NCBI RefSeq assembly: GCF_003234565.1
Contig: NZ_QKTU01000020.1
Location: forward strand, 1-34,626
Source of the DNA: Curtobacterium sp. MCBD17_013
GTDB taxonomy: Bacteria > Actinomycetota > Actinomycetes > Actinomycetales > Microbacteriaceae
Reading direction: 5' to 3'
Length of the DNA: 34,626 bases
Under the pieces are notes generated by a model that did no database searches, was not told the origin of the DNA, and was given only the letters and a program-made list of their open reading frames with translations. Numbering within the stretch: position 1 is the stretch's first letter; the number at the start of each line of letters is the position of its first letter. A program made the position numbers and the translations under genes. Shown here in pieces: positions 1 through 7,971 of the stretch.

Positions 1-29
1 GAGGAGGGGGAGGCGGGGGACGAAGCGGG

Positions 30-1025
30 CTAGAGGTGCGCCGCCAGGAACCTCGCCTGCTTCGGCCAGTGGTGCCCACCGCCGCCCTCGTGCCCGTTGT
101 ACGGGTAGACCTCGATCACGGCGTCCTCCGACGCGAGCGCGTTGAACGCCGCGAACGTGGTGCGGGGCGGCACGATCTCGTCCATGAGCGCCACGGAGAA
201 CAGCGCCGGTGCCGTGATCCGCTTGGCGAAGTTGACGCCGTCGAGGTAGCTCGCCGTCGTCCACACCGCCTCGGCGTGGTCGCGGTGCACGGCGAGGTAG
301 CGCACGAGCTCCTGGTACGGGTCGCTCACCGCCACCTCGGCGCCGTGCTCCCAGTCGGCCAGGAACGCGACGTCGGGCATGACCGCGACGACGCCGTCCC
401 CGTGCGACTCGGCGAGGGCCGCGGCGGCGATCGCGATGCCGCCGCCCTGGCTCCCGCCGGTGACCGCCACCCGCGCCGGATCGACGAACGCGAGCGTCCG
501 CACCGCGTCGACGAGCCGCAGGGCATCCGTGTGGACACGCCGGTAGAAGTGCTCGTGCGGATCGAGGATCCCGTTCGTCATCCACCCCGCGACCTGCCCG
601 TTCGACGCGTGCGGGTCCGGCGTGTCACCGCCGTTGCCCCAGCCGCTGCCCTGTCCGCGCGTGTCCATGACGACGTGGACGTACCCGGCGAGGGCCCACT
701 GCACGCGCTCGCCCGGCAACCCGCGGCCACCGTTGTAGCCGAGGTACTCGACGACCACCGGGAGCCGCTCGTCCCGCGGCCGGCGTGGACGGGTGACCCA
801 CGCCCGGACCGGCTCGGCCGCGAAGCCGGGGAACGCCAGGTCCTCGACGACGAACTCGGTGATCGGCGTGCTGGCCGGCGTCAGGACGGGCCCGACGCCC
901 GCCGTCGTCGCGGCCTGCCGCGCTTCCGCGATCGTCGTCCGCCAGAACGCGTCGAAGTCGTCCGGCTCGCGCACCACCGGCCGGTACGCGCGGAGTTCGG
1001 CGAGCGGGAGGTCCGTGAACGGCAT
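30..1025 (-). CDS. Acetylxylan esterase / cephalosporin-C deacetylase (CE7 family)
   Basis: A 331-residue alpha/beta hydrolase of carbohydrate esterase family 7, which removes acetyl groups from xylo-oligosaccharides and related acetylated sugars in the cytoplasm. No signal peptide is visible. The sequence shows the CE7 signature RGQG (about 123-126), the nucleophile elbow GGSQGG with Ser192, the acid Asp282 in MDEIVPP, and His312 in NGHEGG. Length matches the family (310-330). The ATG directly follows the xylB stop (TAG then ATG, no gap), so it is the third gene of a xylA-xylB-esterase operon and probably deacetylates imported xylan fragments before isomerisation. Only 29 bases remain to the left edge and they hold nothing recognisable. 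Confidence 0.9.
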   Translation of the reverse strand: MPFTDLPLAELRAYRPVVREPDDFDAFWRTTIAEARQAATTAGVGPVLTPASTPITEFVVEDLAFPGFAAEPVRAWVTRPRRPRDERLPVVVEYLGYNGGRGLPGERVQWALAGYVHVVMDTRGQGSGWGNGGDTPDPHASNGQVAGWMTNGILDPHEHFYRRVHTDALRLVDAVRTLAFVDPARVAVTGGSQGGGIAIAAAALAESHGDGVVAVMPDVAFLADWEHGAEVAVSDPYQELVRYLAVHRDHAEAVWTTASYLDGVNFAKRITAPALFSVALMDEIVPPRTTFAAFNALASEDAVIEVYPYNGHEGGGGHHWPKQARFLAAHL

Positions 1026-2540
1026 CTACAGGCTCCTGCGGTACGCGGCGAGCACCTCCGGCCGCGGATCGGCCGGGATCGTGTCCGCCGCGAGCGGCCA
1101 GTCGGGCAGCGCACCGCCGAGCACCCACGCGGCCTGCCGCGCGGCGCCCGCGGCCACGTACTCACCGGGGTCGGGGATGAGCACGTCGCGCCCGAAGACC
1201 TGCGCGGCGATGGTCCGCACGGCGGGGTTCTGCGCGGCCCCGCCGATGAGGAACAGGCGCTCCACGCGGGTCCCCGTGCCCTCGACGGCAGCGAGACCGT
1301 CGGCGAGGGCGCACAGCATGCCCTCGACGGCGGCACGTGCCAGGTACGGGCGCGTGGTCGTCAACGGGGTCATGCCGAGCAGCGAGGCGGTGGCGTCGGG
1401 CCGGTTCGGGGTGCGCTCGCCGACGAAGTACGGCACGAGCACGAGCCCGCCGGCGCCGGCCGGGGCCTCGAGCGCGAGCGCGCCGAGTTCGCCGTGGTCC
1501 GCGCCGAGCAGCCCACCGATCACCTCGAGCACACGCGCTGCGTTGAGCGTCGTGACGATCGGGAGGCGCGCCCCCGTCGCGTCGGCGAACCCCGCCACGG
1601 TCCCGCTCGGGTCCGCCAGGGAGGCCGTGGTGACGCCGAACACGGTGCCGGACGTGCCGAGGGACACGGCGACGTCGCCCGGCCCGAGGCCGAGGCCGAG
1701 TGCGGCCCCGGCGTTGTCCCCGGTGCCCGGGCCGACCACGAGACCGGCGTGCGCGACGGCGCCACCGGGGAGTGCGACCTCCCGGTCGAGCGTGCCCATG
1801 GCGGCGGACGGCTCGACGACGCGGGGGACGACCACCGCGTCGCCGCCGTCCGTCGCGGTGCCCGGCCGGGCCTCCCGGAGCACCCGCCCGAGCGCCCGCT
1901 CGAACAGGTCGGCGTCGTAGGCGCGGCGGGCCGGGTCCCAGTAGGCGGTGCCGCTCGCGTCCGACGCGTCGGTCGCGAGTGCGTCGAGGTCCGGTCCGAG
2001 CGGGCTCTCGTCCGCGGGGCCGTAGCCGCGGAGGCGCCAGGACAGCCAGTCGTGGGGGAGCGCGACCGCGGCCACCCGGGCGGTGTTGTCGGGTTCGGTG
2101 TCGCGGAGCCACCGGAGCTTGGTCGCCGTGAACGAGGCGACCGGGACGAGGCCGGTGCGCTCGACCCACTGCTCCGGGCCGAGCTCGTCGACGAGGTCGG
2201 CCGCGGCACCGGCGCTGCGGGTGTCGTTCCACAGGAGCGCGGGGCGGATCACCCGGCCGTCGGCGTCGAGCACGACCATGCCGTGCTGCTGCCCGCCGAC
2301 GGCGATCGCGGCGACGTCGTCGAGCCCGCCGGCGTCGGTGATCGCCGCGCCGAGGGCGTCCCACCACGCGGCGGGGTCGACCTCGGTGCCGTCCGGGTGG
2401 CTCGCACGACCGGAGCGGACCACCCGGCCGCTGCGGGCCTCCCGGATGACGACCTTGCAGGACTGCGTGGACGAGTCGACCCCGGCGACGAGGAGGTCCT
2501 CGTCACCGGGGTCGGTCGTGCTGGCGAGCGACTCAGCCAC
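1026..2540 (-). CDS. xylB: Xylulokinase
   Basis: FGGY-family sugar kinase that phosphorylates D-xylulose to xylulose 5-phosphate, the second step of the isomerase pathway. The N-terminal phosphate loop AGVDSSTQ (Asp22), the substrate-binding GGQQHG motif, WNDTRS, and the adenosine-binding segment with [10 protein letters not shown] are all visible. There is no ATG at the proper N-terminus. A GTG at 2538-2540 overlaps the end of xylA by 8 nt and gives 504 residues, close to the usual 480-500. The open frame continues upstream only as out-of-frame reading of xylA. The overlap implies translational coupling. Confident in function; the GTG start is inferred from overlap and domain alignment. Confidence 0.93.
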   Translation of the reverse strand: MAESLASTTDPGDEDLLVAGVDSSTQSCKVVIREARSGRVVRSGRASHPDGTEVDPAAWWDALGAAITDAGGLDDVAAIAVGGQQHGMVVLDADGRVIRPALLWNDTRSAGAAADLVDELGPEQWVERTGLVPVASFTATKLRWLRDTEPDNTARVAAVALPHDWLSWRLRGYGPADESPLGPDLDALATDASDASGTAYWDPARRAYDADLFERALGRVLREARPGTATDGGDAVVVPRVVEPSAAMGTLDREVALPGGAVAHAGLVVGPGTGDNAGAALGLGLGPGDVAVSLGTSGTVFGVTTASLADPSGTVAGFADATGARLPIVTTLNAARVLEVIGGLLGADHGELGALALEAPAGAGGLVLVPYFVGERTPNRPDATASLLGMTPLTTTRPYLARAAVEGMLCALADGLAAVEGTGTRVERLFLIGGAAQNPAVRTIAAQVFGRDVLIPDPGEYVAAGAARQAAWVLGGALPDWPLAADTIPADPRPEVLAAYRRSL

Positions 2541-3726
2541 GCGCGCCCATGAGGTGCTCGAGGGTGAGCTGCTGCAGCTTGACGAAGCCGAAGCCCTTGC
2601 CGCCGAAGTACGCGTCGGCGTCGAAGTCCTCGAAGGCCGAGCGGTCGGCGAGGAAGTCGTCGTACGACTCGCCCTCGTTGAGCGTCGGGGTGCGGAGCTC
2701 GGCGACCTTCGACGCCTCGAGCGCCGCCTGCACCTCGGGGTCCGCGCGGAACGCCTGCGCGCGCTCCTTGAGGAGCAGGTACATGCGCATGTTCGCGGCG
2801 GCGGAGTCCCAGACACCGTCGAAGTCCTCGGTGCGGCTCGGCTTGTAGTCGAAGTGGCGCGGGCCGTCGTACGCCGGGCCACCCTGCGGTGCGCCGTGCT
2901 CGAGGAGGTCGACGAGCGAGAACGCGTTCTGCAGGTCGCCGTGCCCGAACACGAGGTCCTGGTCGTACTTGATGCCGCGCTGGCCGTTGAGGTCGATGTG
3001 GAAGAGCTTGCCCTGGTAGAGCGCCTGGGCGATGCCCGCGGTGAAGTTGAGGCCGGCCATCTGCTCGTGCCCGACCTCGGGGTTGATCCCGAACAGCTCC
3101 GGGCGCTCGAGGGTCTCGGTGAACGCGATCGCGTGCCCGAGGGTGGGCAGGAGGATGTCGCCGCGGGGCTCGTTCGGCTTCGGCTCGATCGCGAACCGGA
3201 TGCCGTAGCCCTTGTCGGTGACGTAGTCGGCGAGGAGGTTGACGGCCTCGCGGTAGCGCTCGAGCGCCGCCTGGACGTCTTTGGCGGTGTCGTACTCGGC
3301 GCCCTCGCGACCACCCCACATGACGAACGTCGTCGCACCGAGCTCGGCGGCGAGGTCGATGTTGCGGAGGACCTTGCGGAGGGCGAACCGGCGGACCTGC
3401 CGGTCGTTCGAGGTGAACCCGCCGTCCTTGAACACCGGGGCGCTGAAGAGGTTCGTCGTGACCATCGGCACGACGAGGCCGGTGGACTCGAGCGCGCCCT
3501 TGAGGCGGTCGATCTGCTTCTGGCGCTCGGCGTCCGTCGAGCCGAAGGCGAACAGGTCGTCGTCGTGGAACGTCAGGCCGTAGGCGCCGAGCTCGTCGAG
3601 CTTCTCGACGGCCTCGACGACATCGAGCGGGGGACGGGTCGGACCGCCGAACGGGTCGGTGCCGTTGTACCCGACGGTCCAGAGACCGAACGAGAACTTG
3701 TCGTCGCGGGTGGGCTTCGTTGCCAT
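2533..3726 (-). CDS. xylA: Xylose isomerase
   Basis: Converts D-xylose to D-xylulose (and glucose to fructose) in the cytoplasm; TIM barrel with two divalent metals. From the ATG at 3724-3726 the protein is 397 residues, like actinobacterial class I enzymes (about 385-395). His54 and Asp57 in TFHDDD fall at the positions known from Streptomyces xylose isomerase. Further motifs are [21 protein letters not shown] (metal Glu and catalytic Lys), NPEVGHEQM and HIDLNGQ. An in-frame GTG 45 bases upstream is unlikely because AGGAG lies 7 nt before the ATG and the GTG sits in the promoter region. First gene of xylA-xylB-CE7 esterase. Confidence 0.97.
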   Translation of the reverse strand: MATKPTRDDKFSFGLWTVGYNGTDPFGGPTRPPLDVVEAVEKLDELGAYGLTFHDDDLFAFGSTDAERQKQIDRLKGALESTGLVVPMVTTNLFSAPVFKDGGFTSNDRQVRRFALRKVLRNIDLAAELGATTFVMWGGREGAEYDTAKDVQAALERYREAVNLLADYVTDKGYGIRFAIEPKPNEPRGDILLPTLGHAIAFTETLERPELFGINPEVGHEQMAGLNFTAGIAQALYQGKLFHIDLNGQRGIKYDQDLVFGHGDLQNAFSLVDLLEHGAPQGGPAYDGPRHFDYKPSRTEDFDGVWDSAAANMRMYLLLKERAQAFRADPEVQAALEASKVAELRTPTLNEGESYDDFLADRSAFEDFDADAYFGGKGFGFVKLQQLTLEHLMGARG

Positions 3727-3747
3727 GGTGCGCTCCTGAGGGGGTTT

Positions 3748-3762
3748 GTTGTGAGTCACAAC
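3748..3762. promoter_or_regulatory. Palindromic operator upstream of xylA
   Basis: Perfect 15-bp palindrome GTTGTGAGTCACAAC (7-bp arms, one central base), ending 22 nt upstream of the xylA ATG. It overlaps the candidate -10 box and the expected transcription start. A repressor binding here would block the xyl operon. The ROK regulator encoded nearby is the obvious candidate, but no binding evidence exists in the sequence itself. Confidence 0.6.
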
Positions 3763-3788
3763 GTATTGCACGACGGACGGGTCCGCAA
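3760..3788 (-). promoter_or_regulatory. Candidate xylA promoter
   Basis: On the minus strand TTGCGG (3783-3788) lies 17 bp from TACGTT (3760-3765), a weak but correctly spaced -35/-10 pair. It would give a leader of roughly 25-30 nt with AGGAG before the ATG. The -10 overlaps the 15-bp palindrome, as expected for repression by promoter occlusion. Confidence 0.4.
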
Positions 3789-3852
3789 GGGCGCGCGGCG
3801 CATCGGCTCCTGACCGATCGCAGGCCCTCTGGCTCGTTGCCTCGCCGCTCGG

Positions 3853-4401
3853 TCAGCGGGCCTCCAGTCCGCGGATGACGAGTTCCGCGACGGAGCGGGC
3901 CTCCATCGCCCAGTCGGGGCGGTCGATCGCGGAGCCGATGCCGTGGAGTGCGATCATCACCGCGCCCGGGGTCACGTCGTCGCGGATGGTGCCGTCAGCG
4001 GCCGCGCGGGCCATCAGGTCCGCGACGGTGCGCTCGAGTTCGCTCCCACCCTCGGCCTGCGTCGCTGGGGTGACGAGGGCGGCGAAGGCGCGCGCGAGGG
4101 CGACGTGCTCGATCACGTGGTCCACGAACGCGCGGAGGAACCCGACGAGCCGTTCGCCGGCCGGCCGCGATGCGTCCCGGGCACGCTCGCACAGCGCCGC
4201 CACTTCGCCCTGGTAGACCGCGGCGGCCAGTGCCTCCCGTGTGGGGAAGTGACGGTAGAGCGTCCCGACCCCGACGCCAGCCCGCTCCGCGAAGTCGTCG
4301 AACCGGATCTGTTCGTCGTGCTCGAACACCGATCGCGCGGCCGCGACGATGGCGTCTCGGTTCCGGCGCGCGTCAGCGCGCAGGGCCCGCTCCTCGGCCA
4401 T
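3853..4401 (-). CDS. TetR-family transcriptional regulator
   Basis: A 182-residue TetR/AcrR repressor. The N-terminal helix-turn-helix is clear: RDAIVAAARSVF followed by FDDFAERAGVGVGTLYRHFPTREAL (about residues 14-60), then an all-helical ligand/dimer domain. It is divergent from the ketopantoate-reductase-like gene, and the 80-bp region between them contains two dyads that look like its operators, so it probably represses itself and its neighbour. The ligand is unknown. The gene splits the xylose operon from the ROK regulator and importer, and nothing ties it to sugar use. Confidence 0.9.
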   Translation of the reverse strand: MAEERALRADARRNRDAIVAAARSVFEHDEQIRFDDFAERAGVGVGTLYRHFPTREALAAAVYQGEVAALCERARDASRPAGERLVGFLRAFVDHVIEHVALARAFAALVTPATQAEGGSELERTVADLMARAAADGTIRDDVTPGAVMIALHGIGSAIDRPDWAMEARSVAELVIRGLEAR

Positions 4402-4423
4402 GTGCCCTCCCGGTTGACGAACT

Positions 4424-4463
4424 GGAGACGACCTCCGTATCGTCCAGACCGGAGATCGTCTCC
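4424..4463. promoter_or_regulatory. Twin 13-bp dyads in the TetR/KPR-like divergent promoter
   Basis: Two related dyads, GGAGACGACCTCC (4424-4436) and GGAGATCGTCTCC (4451-4463), with centres 27 bp apart. Each has dyad symmetry, and the two are also inverted repeats of each other: 15-bp arms 4424-4438 and 4449-4463 match at 13 of 15 positions. Placement between divergent starts suits autoregulation by the TetR protein, possibly as two dimers. Inference from symmetry and position. Confidence 0.6.
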
Positions 4464-4484
4464 ACGTTAGTGATCGGAGGCATG

Positions 4485-5444
4485 ATGCGGATCCTCATGG
4501 TCGGGCGGGGCGTCATCGCGACGATCCACGGCCAGGTGCTCCAGGAGGCCGGGCACCATGTCGAGTTCCTCGTCCGCCCGGGCCGGACTCGCGAGTACGG
4601 GGCCCACGTCCGCACGGATCTCGTCGACGGCAGGCAGGGACTGCTCGGCCGACGGCGGCGCACCACGTTCGCGACCCGGCTGCGCGAGTCCGTCGAGCCG
4701 GGGGACGGCTTCGATCTCGTCGTGCTCAGTGTCTGGCACCATCGTCTGCGGGAAGCCGTGGCGTCCCTGGCTCCGGTGGTCGGCTCGGCCACGGTGCTGG
4801 TCCTGGGCAACGTGTGGGACGACCCCGTCGCCGCGGTGGCTCCGCTCCCCGCGGATCAGGTGGTGTTCGGGTTCCCCGGCGCAGGCGGGGGATTCGACGG
4901 CGACGGCGTCCTGCACGGCGCGCTGCTCCGTTCGGTCGTGCTCGGCTCGAGCGGGACGCCGGGCGATCGACGGGCACCCGAGGTGCGGACGACGTTGCAG
5001 CAGGCGGGACTCGTGGTCCGGGACGAGCCGGACATGCGCGGATGGCTGTGGTCGCACTTCGTCATGGACGCGGGCATGTTCTCCCAAGCGCTGACGAGCG
5101 GCGGCCTGGCGGCCATGATCGGAGATCGCCGCGCGCTTCGCGGGGCGTTCCTGACGAGCCGGGAGCTCCTCCCGGTCCTCGCGGCGCGGGGGGTCGACAT
5201 CGGGCGCCACCGCGGCGCGACGACGCCCGCTCGGTTCCCCGGGATGTCGGCCGCATCGGCGGCGTGGGCCACCCGCCTGCTCCCGATCGCACGGGCGAGC
5301 CTGGCAGCACACACCGATCCCCACGCGGCGGAGCCCCGTGCCGTGCTGGAGGACATGCTCGCCACCGCACGTGCGCTCGGCATCGCGACCCCGCGGCTGG
5401 AGCGGTCGGCCGAGGGGCTCAGCCCAGCGTCGGCAGCTCGGTGA
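4485..5444 (+). CDS. Ketopantoate reductase-like (ApbA/PanE fold) oxidoreductase, atypical
   Basis: A 319-residue protein with an N-terminal Rossmann segment MRILMVGRGVIATIHG, where the usual GxGxxG reads GRGVIA, and a C-terminal helical domain, resembling ApbA/PanE proteins. Two ATGs lie in tandem (4482 and 4485). The second has the better spacing from GGAGG at 4476-4480 and gives the usual MRILxxGxG start. The catalytic region that reads W-R-K-L...N in PanE reads GWLWSHFVMD here, so the active-site Lys appears replaced by Trp and the Asn by Asp. Pantothenate synthesis is therefore unlikely; treat as an uncharacterised NAD(P)-binding protein controlled by the divergent TetR. Its 3' end overlaps the convergent ROK gene by 26 bp. 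Confidence 0.75.
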   Translation: MRILMVGRGVIATIHGQVLQEAGHHVEFLVRPGRTREYGAHVRTDLVDGRQGLLGRRRRTTFATRLRESVEPGDGFDLVVLSVWHHRLREAVASLAPVVGSATVLVLGNVWDDPVAAVAPLPADQVVFGFPGAGGGFDGDGVLHGALLRSVVLGSSGTPGDRRAPEVRTTLQQAGLVVRDEPDMRGWLWSHFVMDAGMFSQALTSGGLAAMIGDRRALRGAFLTSRELLPVLAARGVDIGRHRGATTPARFPGMSAASAAWATRLLPIARASLAAHTDPHAAEPRAVLEDMLATARALGIATPRLERSAEGLSPASAAR

Positions 5445-6615
5445 GCACGTGCTCGAGCGGCAGCGACGCCGCACCGATGAGCAGGATGTCCGCGCCGAGC
5501 TCCGCCCGTCGGATCTGCACGTCGGGGACGAGCGGCGCGAGCAGGTGCGCGTCGAAGGCGCTGCGGAGGCGTGGACCGTCTGCCGCCGCGAGGGCTGCCA
5601 GGAACCCGCCGAGGACGATCCGCTCCGAGCCGAGCACGTTCACGACGCTCGCGAGCGCGATCGCGAGGGTGTCGATCTGGCGCTCGACCTCCGCGACCAC
5701 GGCGCTCGACCGGCTGCTGCCGCCCTCGGTCGCGGCGAGGAGCATCCGCTCGAAGGTGTCGGGGTCGGGTTCGCGCACGTCGAGCACCGCGGCGAGCCGA
5801 GCCCGGGTCACCGCGGCCTCGAGGGTCCCGACCAGGCCGGCGCTGTCCCGCGACCCGTCCGTCCGGATCGACACGTGGCCGATCTCGCCGGCGTGGCCGC
5901 TCGCGCCGAGCAGCGGCACGCCGCCCGTGACGATCCCACCGCCGATGCCGCTCGCCCCGCCGTTGACGTAGAGCAGGTCGTCCGCCCCCCGGCCGGCGCC
6001 GAACACCCACTCGGCCGCGGCCCCGAGCGAGGCCTCGTTCGCGGCGCGGACCGGCATGTCCAGCGCCGAGGCGAGCTGGGCGGCGAGTGGGACGTCGTGC
6101 CAGTCCAGGTGCGGCGCCAGGCGGACGACCCCGTCGGCGACGCGCACGAGCCCGGGGACGGCGACGCCCGCGCCCACGACCACGGCACCAGGCGGGAGGT
6201 CCGCGCGGATGGCGGCGACGGCCTCCTGGGCGATGGAGGCGACGCGTTCCGGTGTCGGAGGCTGGTCCACGTCGACACGGACGCGCCGGACCACACGGCC
6301 GCCGAGCAGCACCGCGGCGACCCGGACGGCGTCGATCTCGGGGTGCACGGCGATCCCGACCGCCCGGTCGGCGGGGCGGACCGTGGGGCTCGGACGGCCG
6401 ACCGATCCCGCGCCACGGACCTCGTCCTCGATCACGAGCCCGCGGTCGACGAGCTCGCCGACCAACCCGGCGACCGTCGAGCGGTTGAGGCCGCTGAACC
6501 GGGTCAGGTCGCTCCTGGTGGCGGGCGTGGCGTGCACACGACGGAGCAGCGACGTGAGGTTCTGGTGACGTCCCAGGTCCTTCCGCCGCGCCTGCGATGC
6601 GCTCGCTTCCGCCAT
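5419..6615 (-). CDS. ROK-family (XylR/NagC-like) transcriptional repressor
   Basis: A 398-residue protein with an N-terminal winged helix (about 15-75: TRSDLTRFSGLNRSTVAGLV) and a C-terminal ROK sugar-binding domain (about 85-395) including AVPGLVR, NEASLGA, NGGASGIGGGIV and GHAGEIGH. ROK repressors release DNA on sugar binding. Position between the xyl operon and a sugar importer, and divergence from the importer, suggest it is the pentose regulator of both. The Zn-binding CxCGxxxC loop expected after GEIGH is absent: the segment reads TDGSRDSAGLVGTLE with no Cys. The ATG at 6613-6615 has little Shine-Dalgarno sequence, and a good -10 (TACGAT) lies a few bases upstream, so the mRNA may be nearly leaderless. 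Confidence 0.9.
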   Translation of the reverse strand: MAEASASQARRKDLGRHQNLTSLLRRVHATPATRSDLTRFSGLNRSTVAGLVGELVDRGLVIEDEVRGAGSVGRPSPTVRPADRAVGIAVHPEIDAVRVAAVLLGGRVVRRVRVDVDQPPTPERVASIAQEAVAAIRADLPPGAVVVGAGVAVPGLVRVADGVVRLAPHLDWHDVPLAAQLASALDMPVRAANEASLGAAAEWVFGAGRGADDLLYVNGGASGIGGGIVTGGVPLLGASGHAGEIGHVSIRTDGSRDSAGLVGTLEAAVTRARLAAVLDVREPDPDTFERMLLAATEGGSSRSSAVVAEVERQIDTLAIALASVVNVLGSERIVLGGFLAALAAADGPRLRSAFDAHLLAPLVPDVQIRRAELGADILLIGAASLPLEHVLTELPTLG

Positions 6616-6698
6616 CCCGTGATCGTAGCGACCGCGCCCGACCGGGCACCGACATCGTTTTCGTTCGGCGATCGGGCCTTCTTCGGGGGACAAGCTGG

Positions 6699-6735
6699 GT
6701 GAGCGCTGTTCACGAACCATCGGATGGGAACGTTC
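6699..6735. promoter_or_regulatory. Candidate operator region upstream of the sugar importer
   Basis: Contains an imperfect 15-bp dyad GTGAGCGCTGTTCAC (6699-6713; arms match 5 of 6) and a perfect 8-bp palindrome GAACGTTC (6728-6735), just upstream of the -35 box. Suitable for the divergent ROK repressor, but it does not closely resemble the xylA palindrome beyond GTGA/TCAC. Confidence 0.35.
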
Positions 6736-6746
6736 GCTCAGCTTTC

Positions 6747-6776
6747 TTGACCGCCCGGAGAGACCGGGTCTAGGAA
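6747..6776 (+). promoter_or_regulatory. Promoter of the sugar ABC importer operon
   Basis: TTGACC (6747-6752) and TAGGAA (6771-6776) are separated by 18 bp, a recognisable housekeeping -35/-10 pair. The start would be near 6784, giving a leader of about 95 nt before the GTG of the binding protein. Confidence 0.55.
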
Positions 6777-6820
6777 TGCCCCAATCCGTGGCACCGAAGC
6801 GCGGGGGGAGACGCGTCGGA

Positions 6821-6846
6821 CACCGACGACGTCCTCGTCGTCGGTG
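6821..6846 (+). promoter_or_regulatory. Perfect leader hairpin before the importer operon
   Basis: CACCGACGACG and CGTCGTCGGTG form an 11-bp perfect stem with a TCCT tetraloop inside the predicted 5' leader, about 18 nt before the GAGGAGG ribosome binding site. No U-tract follows, so it is more likely an mRNA-stabilising or expression-tuning structure than a terminator. Confidence 0.55.
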
Positions 6847-6876
6847 CCGCACGCAGCCCGATACGAGGAGGTATCC

Positions 6877-7971
6877 GTGGAAGACGACGCGGTCGAGAAC
6901 GCAGTTGCGGCGATGGGGGCCGGGCCTGGCCCGAGCCGGAGGGGACTGGTCCGCGGAGCGGGACTGGCAGGTGCCGCCGCGTTGGCGTCGGGCCTGCTGT
7001 CGTTCTCCGGCGGGGACATGGCGAGCGCGGCCGGGAAGGCAGGGAACTTCCCGTCGACGCCCGGGTTCAAGTTCGTGTTCATCAACCACGTGACCACGAA
7101 CACGTTCTTCCAGGCCACGCAGTACGGACTCGCCGACGCCGCCTCGATGCTCGGCCTGCCGAAGCCCCAGTGGACCGGCTCGGAGACCTCGAACGTGTCG
7201 CAGATGGTCAGCGCGTTCAACACCGCGGTCAGCGGCGGCGTCGACGGCATCGCCGTGTCACTCGTCGACAAGACCGCCTTCAACGAGCCCGTCAAGAAGG
7301 CGCTCGCCGCGGGGATCCCCGTCGTGTCCTACAACGCGGACGTCACCGGGAACGCGCGGCTCAACTACATCGGCCAGGACCTGTACGCGTCGGGGCAGGC
7401 CGCCGGCGAGCACATCGCGAAGCTCCTGCCGAACGGCAGCAAGATCGCGATCTTCATCGCGACGCCGGGTGCCCTCAACATCCAGCCGCGAGCGGACGGT
7501 GCGATCGCGGCGCTCAAGGCCGCGAACAAGGGGTTCCAGGTCAAGCAGATCGCCACCGGGGCCGACGAGGGCAAGGAGCAGAGCGCGATCGACGCGTTCC
7601 ACACCGGGAACAAGGACTACAAGGGCCTGTTCGCGGTCGATGCGGGCAGCACCCAGGGCGTCGCGAACGTCATGAAGAAGTACGACCTGGCATCGCAGGG
7701 CTACAAGGGCGGCGGGTGGGACCTCCTGGCCTCCACCGAGAAGTCGATCCGCCACGGCATCCTCAGCTTCACGATCGACCAGTCCGCGTACCTGCAGGGG
7801 TTCCTGCCGACGCTGTACCTGTACCTGTACAAGCTGTCGGGCACGCTCGTCGCACCACCGCTCACCGACACCGGCCTCAAATTCGTCACGAAGAAGAACG
7901 TGAAGCCGTACCTCAAGTCGACGAACCGGTTCGAGGGCAGCTCGTCCGTTCAGAAGTACCTCACGTCGTGA
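6877..7971 (+). CDS. Sugar ABC transporter substrate-binding protein (periplasmic-binding-protein-like I), Tat-type leader
   Basis: Binds a sugar outside the membrane and delivers it to the downstream permease. GTG at 6877 follows GAGGAGGT with 5-nt spacing and gives 364 residues; upstream in-frame GTG codons lack such a site. Residues 20-26 read SRRGLVR before a hydrophobic stretch, a twin-arginine type signal. There is no lipobox Cys, so membrane retention is unclear. The mature part has the ribose/xylose/fructose-binding layout: FVFINHV near the N-terminus, GVDGIAVSLVDKTAF, GIPVVSYNAD, and a late FTIDQSAYLQGF. The likely ligand is a pentose or fructose, inferred from the xyl neighbours and ROK gene. 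Confidence 0.88.
   Translation: MEDDAVENAVAAMGAGPGPSRRGLVRGAGLAGAAALASGLLSFSGGDMASAAGKAGNFPSTPGFKFVFINHVTTNTFFQATQYGLADAASMLGLPKPQWTGSETSNVSQMVSAFNTAVSGGVDGIAVSLVDKTAFNEPVKKALAAGIPVVSYNADVTGNARLNYIGQDLYASGQAAGEHIAKLLPNGSKIAIFIATPGALNIQPRADGAIAALKAANKGFQVKQIATGADEGKEQSAIDAFHTGNKDYKGLFAVDAGSTQGVANVMKKYDLASQGYKGGGWDLLASTEKSIRHGILSFTIDQSAYLQGFLPTLYLYLYKLSGTLVAPPLTDTGLKFVTKKNVKPYLKSTNRFEGSSSVQKYLTS

Noticed and set aside
36..2552. Long plus-strand open frame of about 838 codons opposite the esterase and xylulokinase
   Set aside because: Arg/Gly/Val-rich antisense shadow typical of high-GC DNA; the minus-strand genes carry full catalytic motifs.
2541..3338. N-terminal extension of xylulokinase
   Set aside because: Ser/Arg/Thr-only sequence produced by reading xylA in another frame; the kinase phosphate loop starts just after the GTG at 2540.
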